Of a stretch of DNA of 64,000 nt, positions 26,373-34,620 are shown one piece after another. Both the position numbers and the translations under genes were made by a program. The notes under the pieces were generated by a model that had not been told where the DNA came from, ran no database searches, and saw nothing but the letters and a program-made list of their open reading frames with translations. The stretch comes from Falsirhodobacter sp051195255 (GTDB taxonomy: Bacteria; Pseudomonadota; Alphaproteobacteria; Rhodobacterales; Rhodobacteraceae): assembly GCF_051195255.1 (NCBI RefSeq), contig NZ_JBNJLK010000001.1, positions 1 through 64,000 of the forward strand, read 5' to 3'. How positions within the stretch are numbered: the stretch's first letter is position 1; every line of letters starts with the position of its first letter.

Positions 26373-27062
26373 ATGCAACCCAAAGACGGGCCGACGGAAT
26401 GGCGCGACAGGATCCTGTCGCAACCCGAACTGGTGCTGGAAGATCACGACGTCATGCGCGCGCTGATCCGCGCGGGGGACGAACGGCGTGGACCCAACGT
26501 GATCGACCTGCGGGCCGCCGCGATGGACCGGTTGGAAACGAAGCTGGATGCGCTGGAAGACACGCACCGCCACGTGATCGCCGCGGCCTATGAAAATGTG
26601 GCCGGCACCGCGCAGGTTCACCGCGCGATCCTGGCCCTGCTGGACCCGCCCACCTTCCCCGCCCTGCTGGAGGCGCTGGACGGCCCCATCCGCGACATCC
26701 TGCGCGTGGACAGCCTGCGCCTTGTTCTTGAAACCGCAGAGGAGGAGCAGGACCCTGCGCTGGAACGGTTCGAGGGCGTGCTTTGCACCGTTCCCGCAGG
26801 GTTCATCGCTGCCTATGCCGGACGCAACGGCCCCGTGATCCTGCGCGCCGCGGCCGGGGGCACCGAAACCATCTGGGGCGATCGCACCCGCTGGATCCGG
26901 TCCGAGGCGCTGATGATGCTGGACCTCGGTCCCGGCCGGCTGCCGGGCATGCTGGCCTTGGGCGCGACGGATGCCGACCAGTTCCGCGCCAGCCACGGCA
27001 CGGATCTTCTGGCCTTCCTGAACGGCGTGTTCGAGCGCGTGATGCGCCGCTGGCTGTCATGA
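26373..27062 (+). CDS. DUF484 family protein
   Basis: 229 residues, GAF-like fold expected for DUF484. N-terminal ILSQPELVLEDHDVMRALI and VIDLRAAAMDRLETKLDAL are family features, and the coiled region 45-75 is followed by the GAF-like part. DUF484 genes are commonly next to xerC, as here (ATGA overlap), but the biochemical role is unknown. Start chosen at ATG 26373 with GAGAG just upstream; ATG 26358 would add five residues. Confidence 0.8.
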   Translation: MQPKDGPTEWRDRILSQPELVLEDHDVMRALIRAGDERRGPNVIDLRAAAMDRLETKLDALEDTHRHVIAAAYENVAGTAQVHRAILALLDPPTFPALLEALDGPIRDILRVDSLRLVLETAEEEQDPALERFEGVLCTVPAGFIAAYAGRNGPVILRAAAGGTETIWGDRTRWIRSEALMMLDLGPGRLPGMLALGATDADQFRASHGTDLLAFLNGVFERVMRRWLS

Positions 27063-27976
27063 GCCTGGCCATCCCCCCGGCCGCCCGCGACGCGCTGGAA
27101 CGCTGGCTATCGCACCTGCAAAGCCTCGATGGCCGCTCCCCCGCGACGGTCCGCGCCTATGCGCTGGACGTGACGCGCTGGCTGGACTTCATCGCCCGGC
27201 ACCGGGGCGAAGGGTATGGCCTGTCCGTGCTGATTGCGGCCGATCAGGGCGATCTGCGGTCCTGGATGGCGTCGGAACGCGCGGCGGGCGTGGGATCGCG
27301 CTCGCTCGCCCGTCGCCTTTCGGCCGTCAAGACCTTCACCGGCTGGCTGAGCGAACGTGAGGGCGGCGACGCCACCGCCGTCCTGTCCGCCCGCAGCCCC
27401 CGTTATCGCCGGACCCTGCCCCGCCCCCTGCCCGAGGATGCGGCGCGCGAGATGCTGACCGAGGTGGCCATCCACCCCGAGGAATGGATCGCCGCCCGCG
27501 ATCAGGCCGTGGTCACGCTGCTCTACGGCTGCGGGCTGCGCATCTCCGAGGCGATCGGGCTGGATTGCGACGTCCTGCCCATGCCCGACACGCTGCGCAT
27601 CCGCGGCAAGGGCGGCAAGGAACGCCTGATCCCCACCCTGCCCGTAGCACGGGAAGCGGTGGAGCATTACGCCCGCCTTTGCCCGTATGAGCTGACGGCC
27701 GGCCCCCTGTTCCGCGGGGCGCGCGGCGGGCGGCTGAACGCCTCGATCATCGACGCGGTGGTGGCGCGGGCGCGGGCGCGGCTGGGCCTGCCGGCCTCGG
27801 CCACGCCGCATGCCTTCCGCCATTCCTTCGCCACGCATCTGCTGGCGCGGGGCGGCGATCTGCGCACCATCCAGACGCTGCTGGGCCACGCCTCTCTGTC
27901 CACCACGCAGACCTATACCGGGGTCGACAGCGCCCGGTTGATGGACATCTACGCCCGCGCCCATCCCCGTGCTTGA
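27059..27976 (+). CDS. xerC: Tyrosine recombinase XerC
   Basis: Resolves chromosome dimers at dif with XerD. 305 residues. The N-terminal SAM-like core-binding domain ends near 105. The catalytic domain shows Arg in GLRISEAIGL, Lys in GKGGKERLIP, HxxR in TPHAFRHSFATHLL, His/Trp region LLGHASLSTTQTYTGV with nucleophile Tyr in TYTGV. All catalytic residues are present. Next to DUF484 rather than phage genes, so it is the housekeeping enzyme, not an integrase. Confidence 0.93.
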   Translation: MSLAIPPAARDALERWLSHLQSLDGRSPATVRAYALDVTRWLDFIARHRGEGYGLSVLIAADQGDLRSWMASERAAGVGSRSLARRLSAVKTFTGWLSEREGGDATAVLSARSPRYRRTLPRPLPEDAAREMLTEVAIHPEEWIAARDQAVVTLLYGCGLRISEAIGLDCDVLPMPDTLRIRGKGGKERLIPTLPVAREAVEHYARLCPYELTAGPLFRGARGGRLNASIIDAVVARARARLGLPASATPHAFRHSFATHLLARGGDLRTIQTLLGHASLSTTQTYTGVDSARLMDIYARAHPRA

Positions 27977-28018
27977 CCCCCGTTGCACTTGTACCCCCGA
28001 AAGGTCATTCTGCGCGCC

Positions 28019-28714
28019 ATGACTCCTCGCCTCAAAGCCCTTTCCGTCCACCTGCTGACCGCCACGGGCGCGGTCCTTTCCATGCTGGCGATGCTGGCGG
28101 CGGTGGAGGGGCATTGGGCGATCATGTTCCTGTGGCTGGTGGTGGCCCTGATCGTCGACGGGATCGACGGTCCGCTGGCCCGCCGCTATCAGGTGGAAAA
28201 GAACTGGCCGTCCTATGACGGGGTCCTGATGGACCTGATCATCGACTATCTGACCTATGTGTTCATTCCCGCCTTCGCGCTCTTCCAGTCGGGGCTGCTG
28301 GACGGGTGGGAAGGCTGGCTGACGATCATCGCCATCACCTACGGCTCGGTCGTCTATTTCGCCGACACGCGGATGAAGACGAAGGACTATTCCTTTGCCG
28401 GCTTCCCCGGCTGCTGGAACATGGTCGTGCTGGTCCTGTTCGCCATCCGCCCGAACGAGACGGTGATCCTCGTGATCTCGCTTCTGCTGACGGCGACGAT
28501 GTTCACGAACCTGAAGTTCATCCATCCCGTCCGCACGGCCCGCTGGCGGGCGGTGTCGCTGCCCATGGCCATCGCCTGGACCGTTTTTGCAGGCTGGGCG
28601 GCCTGGGTGTCGTTCGATCCGCAAAGCTGGGCGCATTGGGGGCTGGTCATCACCTCGGTCTATCTGCTTCTGGCCGGGATCGCGCAGCAGATCCTTCCCG
28701 AACGTCGCCGCTGA
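28019..28714 (+). CDS. pcs: Phosphatidylcholine synthase
   Basis: Condenses choline with CDP-diacylglycerol to make phosphatidylcholine at the inner membrane. 231 residues with six or more helices. The CDP-alcohol phosphotransferase signature is seen as DGIDGPLARR followed by YDGVLMDLIIDY (D-G-x2-A-R...G-x3-D-x3-D). The start at ATG 28019 (MTPRLKALSVHLLTA) fits homologues, although no strong ribosome binding site is visible. It uses the choline that ChoXWV imports. Confidence 0.9.
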   Translation: MTPRLKALSVHLLTATGAVLSMLAMLAAVEGHWAIMFLWLVVALIVDGIDGPLARRYQVEKNWPSYDGVLMDLIIDYLTYVFIPAFALFQSGLLDGWEGWLTIIAITYGSVVYFADTRMKTKDYSFAGFPGCWNMVVLVLFAIRPNETVILVISLLLTATMFTNLKFIHPVRTARWRAVSLPMAIAWTVFAGWAAWVSFDPQSWAHWGLVITSVYLLLAGIAQQILPERRR

Positions 28715-28730
28715 TCCATTCCGCCGAATG

Positions 28731-28757
28731 AAAAAGGCGCCCTGCGGGGCGCCTTTT
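28731..28757. terminator. Bidirectional terminator between pcs and ileS
   Basis: AAAAAGGCGCC, six-base loop, GGCGCCTTTT (arms 28731-28741 and 28748-28757). The stem is the same as at the bioY-gltX junction. Confidence 0.9.
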
Positions 28758-28764
28758 CCTTTGA

Positions 28765-31641
28765 TCAGTCCAGAACCGCGTCGCAGCGGGCGCAGGTTTC
28801 GGGATGGGCATGGGTGCCCACATCCGGCAGGATCTGCCAGCAGCGGGCGCATTTCTCGCCCTCCGCCTCGTGGAAGACCACGGCCACGTCGGGCACGTCG
28901 GACAGGGTGTAAGCGTCCGATGGCGCCCCCCCGTCCGCCAGCGTCAGGGCCGAGGTGATGCAGATCTCCGCGAAGTCGACGGTGCCCAGCGCCTGGCGCA
29001 GGGTGTCGTCCGCCACATGCACCACCGGCGCCGCCTCAAGGCTGGCGCCGATGACCTTGGCGGTGCGCTGCACCTCCAGCGCGGCGGTGACCACGCGGCG
29101 CGCGCCCCGGATCGCCTGCCATTTCGCGGCCAGCGCCGGGTCCAGCCAGTCGGCGGGCGTGTCCGGCATGTCCAGCAGATGGACCGAAGAGTCCGCGCCG
29201 GGGAAGCGCGACAGCCACACATCCTCGGTCGTGAAGACGAGGATGGGGGCCAGCCACGTCACCAGACGGTGGAACAGCAGGTCCAGCACCGTGCGCGACG
29301 CGCGACGGCGCAGGCTGTCCGGCCCGTCGCAATAGAGCGCGTCCTTGCGGACATCGAAGTAGAAGGCCGACAGGTCCGTGGTGCAGAAGGTGAAGAGCTT
29401 CTGGAACACGCCCTGGAAGTCGAAGGCGGCGTAGCCGGCCCGCACTTCGGCGTCCAGTTCCGCCATGCGGTGCAGGACCCAACGCTCCAACTCCGGCATG
29501 TCGGCAGGGGCGACGCGTTCGGCCTCCTCCCACCCGTTGAGGGCGCCCAGAAGGAAGCGCAGGGTGTTGCGCAACCGGCGATAGCCGTCGGCGGTGCCCT
29601 TCAGGATTTCCTTCCCGATGCGCTGGTCGGCGGTGTAGTCGGCCTGCGCCACCCAAAGGCGCAGGATGTCCGCACCGTATTCCTGCACGATCTTTTCCGG
29701 CACCACGGTGTTGCCCAAGGACTTGGACATCTTCATGCCTTTTTCGTCCAGGGTGAAGCCGTGGGTCACCACGTTGCGATAGGGCGCGCGGCCCTTGGTG
29801 CCGCAGGCTTGCAACATGGACGAATGGAACCAGCCGCGATGCTGGTCGGTGCCTTCCAGATAGACGTCGGCAATGCCGTCCGCCGTTCCGTCCGGACGAT
29901 CCCGCAGCACGAAGGCGTGGGTGGAACCGGAATCGAACCACACGTCCAGAACGTCGAAGATCTGGTCGTACTGATCCGCCCGGTCGCCCAGAACCTCGGC
30001 CTTGAAGCCGTCGCGGTACCAGACATCGGCACCCTCGGCCTCGAACGCCGCGACAATGTTGGCGTTCACCTCCGGATCGCGCAGCAGGAAGTCCGCGTCG
30101 TCGGGTTTCGCGCCCTTCTTCACGAAGCAAGTCAGCGGCACGCCCCAAGCGCGCTGGCGCGACAGGACCCAGTCGGGCCGCGTTTCCATCATGGACCGCA
30201 GGCGGTTCTGGCCCGACACGGGGGTGAACTTCACCAACCGCTCGATCGAGGCCAGCGCCCGTTTGCGGATCGTGTCGCCGTATTCGCCCATGCCGTCGTC
30301 CAGCGGGCGGTCGATGCCCGCGAACCATTGCGGCGTGTTGCGGAAGATCAGCGGCGCCTTGGACCGCCACGAATGGGGATAGGAGTGCTTGACCTTGCCC
30401 TTGGCCAGAAGCGCCCCCGCCCCGGCCAGCGCCTTGATGTTGGACACGTTGGCCGGACCTTCCTTGCCATCGGGCAGGATGATGTGCTGGCCGCCGAACA
30501 GCGGCAGGTCCGCGCGGTAGGACCCGTCGGGTTCCACGTTGTAGGTCATCGGCAGGCCGAACTTCAGCCCGACCTGATAGTCGTCGTCGCCGTGGGAGGG
30601 CGCGGTGTGCACGAAGCCCGTCCCCGCCTCGTCCGTGACGTGGTCGCCGGGCAGCATGGGAACGTCGTAATCCCATTCCCCCGCGCCACCTTCGATTCCG
30701 CGATAGGGGTGGGCCAGCATCACACCATCGAACTCGGCCGCGGGCACGTCGCGCAGACGCGTTCCGGCCACCTTGGCCTGCGCCAGCACGCCTTCGGCCA
30801 GCGCGTCGGCCAGGATCAGCAACTCGGACGGCTTCTCCTCCGTCCCCTCGGTCCGGTACAGACCGTAGGCGATCGTCGGGTTGAAGGCGACCGCGCGGTT
30901 CTGCGGAATGGTCCAAGGCGTCGTCGTCCAGATCACGACCGAGGCCGCGCCTTCGGCCAGCGTCAGCGGGAACCGCACCCAGACCGTATGGCTGGTGTGA
31001 TCATGGTATTCGACCTCCGCCTCGGCCAGCGCGGTCTTTTCGACCGGCGACCACATCACGGGCTTCGACCCCTGATACAGCGTGCCGTTCATCAGGAACG
31101 TCATGAACTCGTCGGCGATCACCGCCTCGGCGTGGAAGTCCATGGTCAGGTAGGGGTCGGCCCAGTTGCCGGTGATGCCCAGACGCTTGAACTCCTCGCG
31201 CTGGATGTCCACCCAGCCCTTGGCGAAGGCGCGGCATTCCTGGCGGAAGGCGACGATGTCCACGTCGTCCTTGTTCAGGCCCTTGGTGCGGTACTGTTCC
31301 TCGATCTTCCATTCGATGGGCAGGCCGTGGCAGTCCCAGCCGGGCACGTAACGCGCGTCGAAGCCCATCATCTGGTGGGACCGGACGATCATGTCCTTGA
31401 TCGTCTTGTTCAGCGCGTGGCCGATGTGCAGGTGCCCGTTGGCATAGGGGGGGCCGTCATGCAGCGTGAAGGGCGTGCGACCGGGCTTTTCGCGCAGGCG
31501 ATCGTAGATGCCGATCTTTTCCCAATGGGCCAGCCATTCGGGTTCGCGCTGCGGAAGGCCGCCGCGCATGGGAAATTCGGTGTCGGGCAGGAAGACGGTG
31601 TCGCGGTAGTCGGGCGCCGTCGTGGCGGTCTCATCGCTCAT
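28765..31641 (-). CDS. ileS: Isoleucyl-tRNA synthetase
   Basis: 958-residue class I enzyme. HIGH motif in GHLHIGHALNKT (about residue 68), editing domain with WTTTPWTIPQNRAV, KMSKS in KGMKMSKSLGNTV (about 610) and a C-terminal zinc finger CARCWQ...CARCDAVLD. ATG 31641 (MSDETATT) matches homologues; AGGA lies 13 bases upstream. A five-codon in-frame extension to 31656 is possible. The 253 bp to the next gene hold no ORF of note. Confidence 0.96.
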   Translation of the reverse strand: MSDETATTAPDYRDTVFLPDTEFPMRGGLPQREPEWLAHWEKIGIYDRLREKPGRTPFTLHDGPPYANGHLHIGHALNKTIKDMIVRSHQMMGFDARYVPGWDCHGLPIEWKIEEQYRTKGLNKDDVDIVAFRQECRAFAKGWVDIQREEFKRLGITGNWADPYLTMDFHAEAVIADEFMTFLMNGTLYQGSKPVMWSPVEKTALAEAEVEYHDHTSHTVWVRFPLTLAEGAASVVIWTTTPWTIPQNRAVAFNPTIAYGLYRTEGTEEKPSELLILADALAEGVLAQAKVAGTRLRDVPAAEFDGVMLAHPYRGIEGGAGEWDYDVPMLPGDHVTDEAGTGFVHTAPSHGDDDYQVGLKFGLPMTYNVEPDGSYRADLPLFGGQHIILPDGKEGPANVSNIKALAGAGALLAKGKVKHSYPHSWRSKAPLIFRNTPQWFAGIDRPLDDGMGEYGDTIRKRALASIERLVKFTPVSGQNRLRSMMETRPDWVLSRQRAWGVPLTCFVKKGAKPDDADFLLRDPEVNANIVAAFEAEGADVWYRDGFKAEVLGDRADQYDQIFDVLDVWFDSGSTHAFVLRDRPDGTADGIADVYLEGTDQHRGWFHSSMLQACGTKGRAPYRNVVTHGFTLDEKGMKMSKSLGNTVVPEKIVQEYGADILRLWVAQADYTADQRIGKEILKGTADGYRRLRNTLRFLLGALNGWEEAERVAPADMPELERWVLHRMAELDAEVRAGYAAFDFQGVFQKLFTFCTTDLSAFYFDVRKDALYCDGPDSLRRRASRTVLDLLFHRLVTWLAPILVFTTEDVWLSRFPGADSSVHLLDMPDTPADWLDPALAAKWQAIRGARRVVTAALEVQRTAKVIGASLEAAPVVHVADDTLRQALGTVDFAEICITSALTLADGGAPSDAYTLSDVPDVAVVFHEAEGEKCARCWQILPDVGTHAHPETCARCDAVLD

Positions 31642-31894
31642 GGAGCGTGTCCTCATGTCGTCGTGGCAGGGAAATGCCGTGCAGGGTCATCCCGGCGGGC
31701 CGCTGGCGGTCAGCTCGCCGGGCCGGTAATTCGACGTATGGGGCATGTGATTTTCATGCCGCCGCTTATAAGCGCCCCCACCGCAGCGGTCCAGAGCGAT
31801 CGCGCGGGCCCGCCCCACCGGTCCGTGAACACGGGTCGGCTTGCGGCAAGCTTATCATTTTACTAAGGTTTGACCAACTGGACGGGAGTAGGCC

Positions 31895-33280
31895 ATGGCG
31901 AGACATCTCTGGATCGGAACGGCGGTGGCGCTTGCGCTGGCCGGCCCCGCGCTGGCGCAGGACGTGCGGACAAAGCAGTATGACGACGGCTCCGTCTATG
32001 AAGGCACGTTCGAAAACGGGCTTCAGCAGGGTCAGGGCACCTACCGCATGCCCAACGGCTACGAATACACCGGCAACTGGGACAAGGGCACGATCCAGGG
32101 CGACGGCACCGCGCGCTATCCCAACGGGTCGGTCTATGCCGGACAGTTCGCCGATGGGCGTCCGCAGGGCAAGGGCAAGATCACCTTCGCCGACGGTTCC
32201 ACCTATGAAGGGGATTGGCAGGGCGGCCAGCGCAGCGGTCAGGGCACGGCAGTCTATGCCGACGGCACCCGTTACACCGGCGGGTTCCAGGACGGCCAGC
32301 CGCAGGGTCAGGGCCGGATCGAGACGGTGGACGGCTACGTCTACGAAGGTGCCTGGACGGGCGGCCAGAAATCCGGCGAGGGCAGCATCACCTATGCCAA
32401 CGGCTCCACCTATCAGGGGACGCTGGCGGCGGGGGTTCCCGCGGGACGCGGCACGCTGAAGACCAAGGACGGCATGACCTATGAAGGCGACTGGGTCGAA
32501 GGCCGGATCGAAGGCAACGGCAAGCTGACCCAGACCAACGGCGACGCCTATGAAGGGCGTTTCGTGAACGGCAAGCGCGAAGGCCAGGGCCGCGCCGTTT
32601 ATGCCAGCGGCGAGATCTACGAAGGCGGCTTCGTGCAGGACCAGCGCGAAGGTCGGGGCACCCTGACGCGACCGGACGGTTACCGCTATGAAGGCGACTG
32701 GAAGGCCGGCGTCACCGAAGGTGCGGGCAAGGCCACCTATGCCGACGGATCGGTCTATGAAGGCGCCTTCGCGGCGGGCCAGCCGCAGGGTCAGGGCACG
32801 ATGGTTTATGCCGATGGCAGCCGCTACGAAGGCGGCTGGGCCAAGGGCGCGATGGAAGGCCAGGGCAAGATCACCCAGGCCGACGGCACGGTGTACGAAG
32901 GCGCTTTCGCCGCCGGACGTTATGACGGGATGGGCACCCTCACCCGCGCCGACGGCTACCGCTATGAAGGCGCCTGGAAGGCGGGGGAGCGTGAGGGCAA
33001 GGGCACGGCCACCTTCCCCGACGGCACCGTCTATACCGGCGACTTCCTGGCCGGAGAGCGGGACGGCACGGGTGAGTTGAAGCGTCCCGACGGCTACCAC
33101 TATCAGGGGAGCTGGAAGGCGGGGCAGTTCGCGGGGCAAGGCACCCTTACCTATCCGACCGGCGACCGGTACGAGGGGCTGTTCTCGGCGAACCAGCCGG
33201 ACGGGCAAGGCACGATGACCTATGCCAACGGGCAGACGGTCAGCGGCGTCTGGACCGACGGCCAGCCCCCCGCACAGTAA
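31895..33280 (+). CDS. Secreted MORN-repeat protein
   Basis: 461 residues. Signal peptide 1-22 (LWIGTAVALALAGPALAQ). From residue 35 to the end it consists of 18 uninterrupted 23-residue MORN repeats plus a half repeat, of form Y-E/T-G-x-W/F-x-x-G-x-x-x-G-x-G-T-x-x-Y-x-D-G. No other domain, catalytic motif or membrane helix. The repeats should stack into a long twisted beta-sheet. MORN proteins bind lipids or scaffold membranes elsewhere; function here is unknown. GGGAG precedes the ATG. The next gene on the same strand has its own promoter. Confidence 0.88.
   Translation: MARHLWIGTAVALALAGPALAQDVRTKQYDDGSVYEGTFENGLQQGQGTYRMPNGYEYTGNWDKGTIQGDGTARYPNGSVYAGQFADGRPQGKGKITFADGSTYEGDWQGGQRSGQGTAVYADGTRYTGGFQDGQPQGQGRIETVDGYVYEGAWTGGQKSGEGSITYANGSTYQGTLAAGVPAGRGTLKTKDGMTYEGDWVEGRIEGNGKLTQTNGDAYEGRFVNGKREGQGRAVYASGEIYEGGFVQDQREGRGTLTRPDGYRYEGDWKAGVTEGAGKATYADGSVYEGAFAAGQPQGQGTMVYADGSRYEGGWAKGAMEGQGKITQADGTVYEGAFAAGRYDGMGTLTRADGYRYEGAWKAGEREGKGTATFPDGTVYTGDFLAGERDGTGELKRPDGYHYQGSWKAGQFAGQGTLTYPTGDRYEGLFSANQPDGQGTMTYANGQTVSGVWTDGQPPAQ
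31997..33238 (+). repeat. Coding tandem repeat, 18 units of 69 bp (MORN)
   Basis: Eighteen consecutive 69-bp units with no spacer. Units 10 and 14 (starting LTRPDGYR/LTRADGYR neighbours) and units 11, 12 and 15 are the most alike, which suggests internal duplications, while Gly and Tyr positions are kept in nearly all. Units 7, 10 and 18 have lost one consensus residue each. Confidence 0.85.
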
Positions 33281-33315
33281 GGCAAGCCCGGCGTTCCCTG
33301 CGACAATCCGCGCGG

Positions 33316-33340
33316 GGAACGGAGGGCACAGCCTGACGTT
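33316..33340 (+). promoter_or_regulatory. EcfG-type general stress promoter of the sugar dehydrogenase gene
   Basis: GGAAC (33316-33320), 16-bp spacer, CGTT (33337-33340): a complete match to the alphaproteobacterial EcfG consensus GGAAC-N16/17-CGTT. It would start transcription near 33348, leaving a 20-base leader containing GGGAGG before the ATG at 33369. Confidence 0.55.
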
Positions 33341-33368
33341 TGCACACGAAACCCTTGGGAGGATTCCG

Positions 33369-34574
33369 ATGCAACGCCTGCTTGCCACCACAGCCGCCGT
33401 GTTCCTGACCCTGCCCGCCTTCGCGCAGGAGGCCCGCCCGCCGGTTCCCACCGCCGCGCCGAACGCCACGAACCAGACCCCGGCCTTCGACGGCCAGACG
33501 CGGGCCCCCCAACCGCCCGAGGCGACGGCCTTCCAGGTGGAAACGGTGGCCGAGGATCTGCCCAAGCTGTGGGCGATGGAACTGCTGCCCGACGACCGGA
33601 TGCTGGTCACCGCCAAGGACGGCGCCCTGCACATCATCAAGGACGGCGCCGCCGGTCCCGCGATCGAAGGCGTGCCGGACGTGGTCAACGAGGGCCAGGG
33701 CGGCCTGCTGGACGTGGCGCTGGGCAACGACTTCGCCGAGAACGGCACGATCTTCTTCTCCTTCTCCGAACCGCGGGAGGGGGGCAACGGCACCGCGCTG
33801 GCCAAGGCCCGGCTGGTGGAAGACGGCGGCACCGCCCGGCTGGAGGATGTGGAAACGATCTTCAGCCAGCAGCCCACCTATGACGGGGACAAGCATTTCG
33901 GATCCCGCATCGCCGTGGCGCCGGACGACGTGATCTGGCTGACGGTGGGCGAACGGTCCGACCCCGAACCCCGCGTGCAGGCGCAGGATCTGGGCAGTCA
34001 TTTCGGCAAGGTCATCCGCATCACCACCGATGGCGAACCGGCCGAAGGCAATCCCTTTGCCGATCAGGACGGCGCCCGCCCCGAGATCTGGAGCCTTGGC
34101 CACCGCAACACGCAGGCGGCCACGCTGGGTCCGGACGGGCAGTTCTGGATGATCGAACACGGGCCGAAAGGCGGGGACGAGCTGAACCGCCCCGAGGCGG
34201 GCAAGAACTACGGCTGGCCCGAGGTCACCTATGGCATTGAATATTCCGGCAAACCCGTGGGCGAAGGCATCACCCAGCGCGCGGACACGCAGCAACCGCT
34301 GTATTACTGGGATCCGGTGATCGCGCCCTCGGGAATGGCATTCTACGAAGGCGACATGTTCCCCGCGCTGGACGGGGCCATTCTGGTGGGCGGTCTGGCG
34401 GCGCAGGCCGTCGTCATCCTTCACATGGACGGCGACCGCGTCGTGCATGAGGAACGCATCCCCGTGGAGGCCCGCGTGCGCGACGTGAAGGTCGGACCCG
34501 ACGGCGCGATCTACGCCGTGACGGAAGACAACGGCGGCTCCTCCACCATCCTGCGCATCACCCCGGAGGCGTGA
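33369..34574 (+). CDS. PQQ-dependent aldose sugar dehydrogenase-like protein (YliI/Asd family)
   Basis: 401 residues with signal peptide 1-20 (LLATTAAVFLTLPAFAQ). Six-bladed beta-propeller of the soluble glucose/sorbosone dehydrogenase family: LLDVALGNDF, HFGSRIAVAPDD, EIWSLGHRNTQAATLGPDGQFWMIEHGPKGGDELN and GKNYGWPEVTYG are characteristic. Periplasmic oxidation of sugars with PQQ is the family function; substrate unknown. A Pro/Ala-rich linker of about 45 residues follows the signal peptide. GGGAGG upstream. An EcfG-type promoter lies at 33316. Confidence 0.85.
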   Translation: MQRLLATTAAVFLTLPAFAQEARPPVPTAAPNATNQTPAFDGQTRAPQPPEATAFQVETVAEDLPKLWAMELLPDDRMLVTAKDGALHIIKDGAAGPAIEGVPDVVNEGQGGLLDVALGNDFAENGTIFFSFSEPREGGNGTALAKARLVEDGGTARLEDVETIFSQQPTYDGDKHFGSRIAVAPDDVIWLTVGERSDPEPRVQAQDLGSHFGKVIRITTDGEPAEGNPFADQDGARPEIWSLGHRNTQAATLGPDGQFWMIEHGPKGGDELNRPEAGKNYGWPEVTYGIEYSGKPVGEGITQRADTQQPLYYWDPVIAPSGMAFYEGDMFPALDGAILVGGLAAQAVVILHMDGDRVVHEERIPVEARVRDVKVGPDGAIYAVTEDNGGSSTILRITPEA

Positions 34575-34581
34575 CGAAATC

Positions 34582-34613
34582 GGCTTGCCTGCACCGCGCG
34601 GTGCGGGCAAGCC
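34582..34613 (+). other. Strong hairpin ahead of corA
   Basis: GGCTTGCC/GGCAAGCC outer stem, one U-G pair, then GCACCG/CGGTGC inner stem around a tiny loop; it ends 7 bases before the corA ATG. No T-tract, so not a classical terminator. It may limit read-through from the sugar dehydrogenase gene or access to the corA start. Confidence 0.5.
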
Positions 34614-34620
34614 TGACACC

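Noticed and set aside
28804..31866. 1020-codon open frame opposite ileS
   Set aside because: Rich in His, Arg, Gln and Val, as expected from the complement of GC-rich coding sequence; ileS on the other strand is unambiguous.
31997..33238. Tandem 69-bp repeats as a CRISPR array or satellite
   Set aside because: No spacers; the period keeps the reading frame and encodes MORN units.
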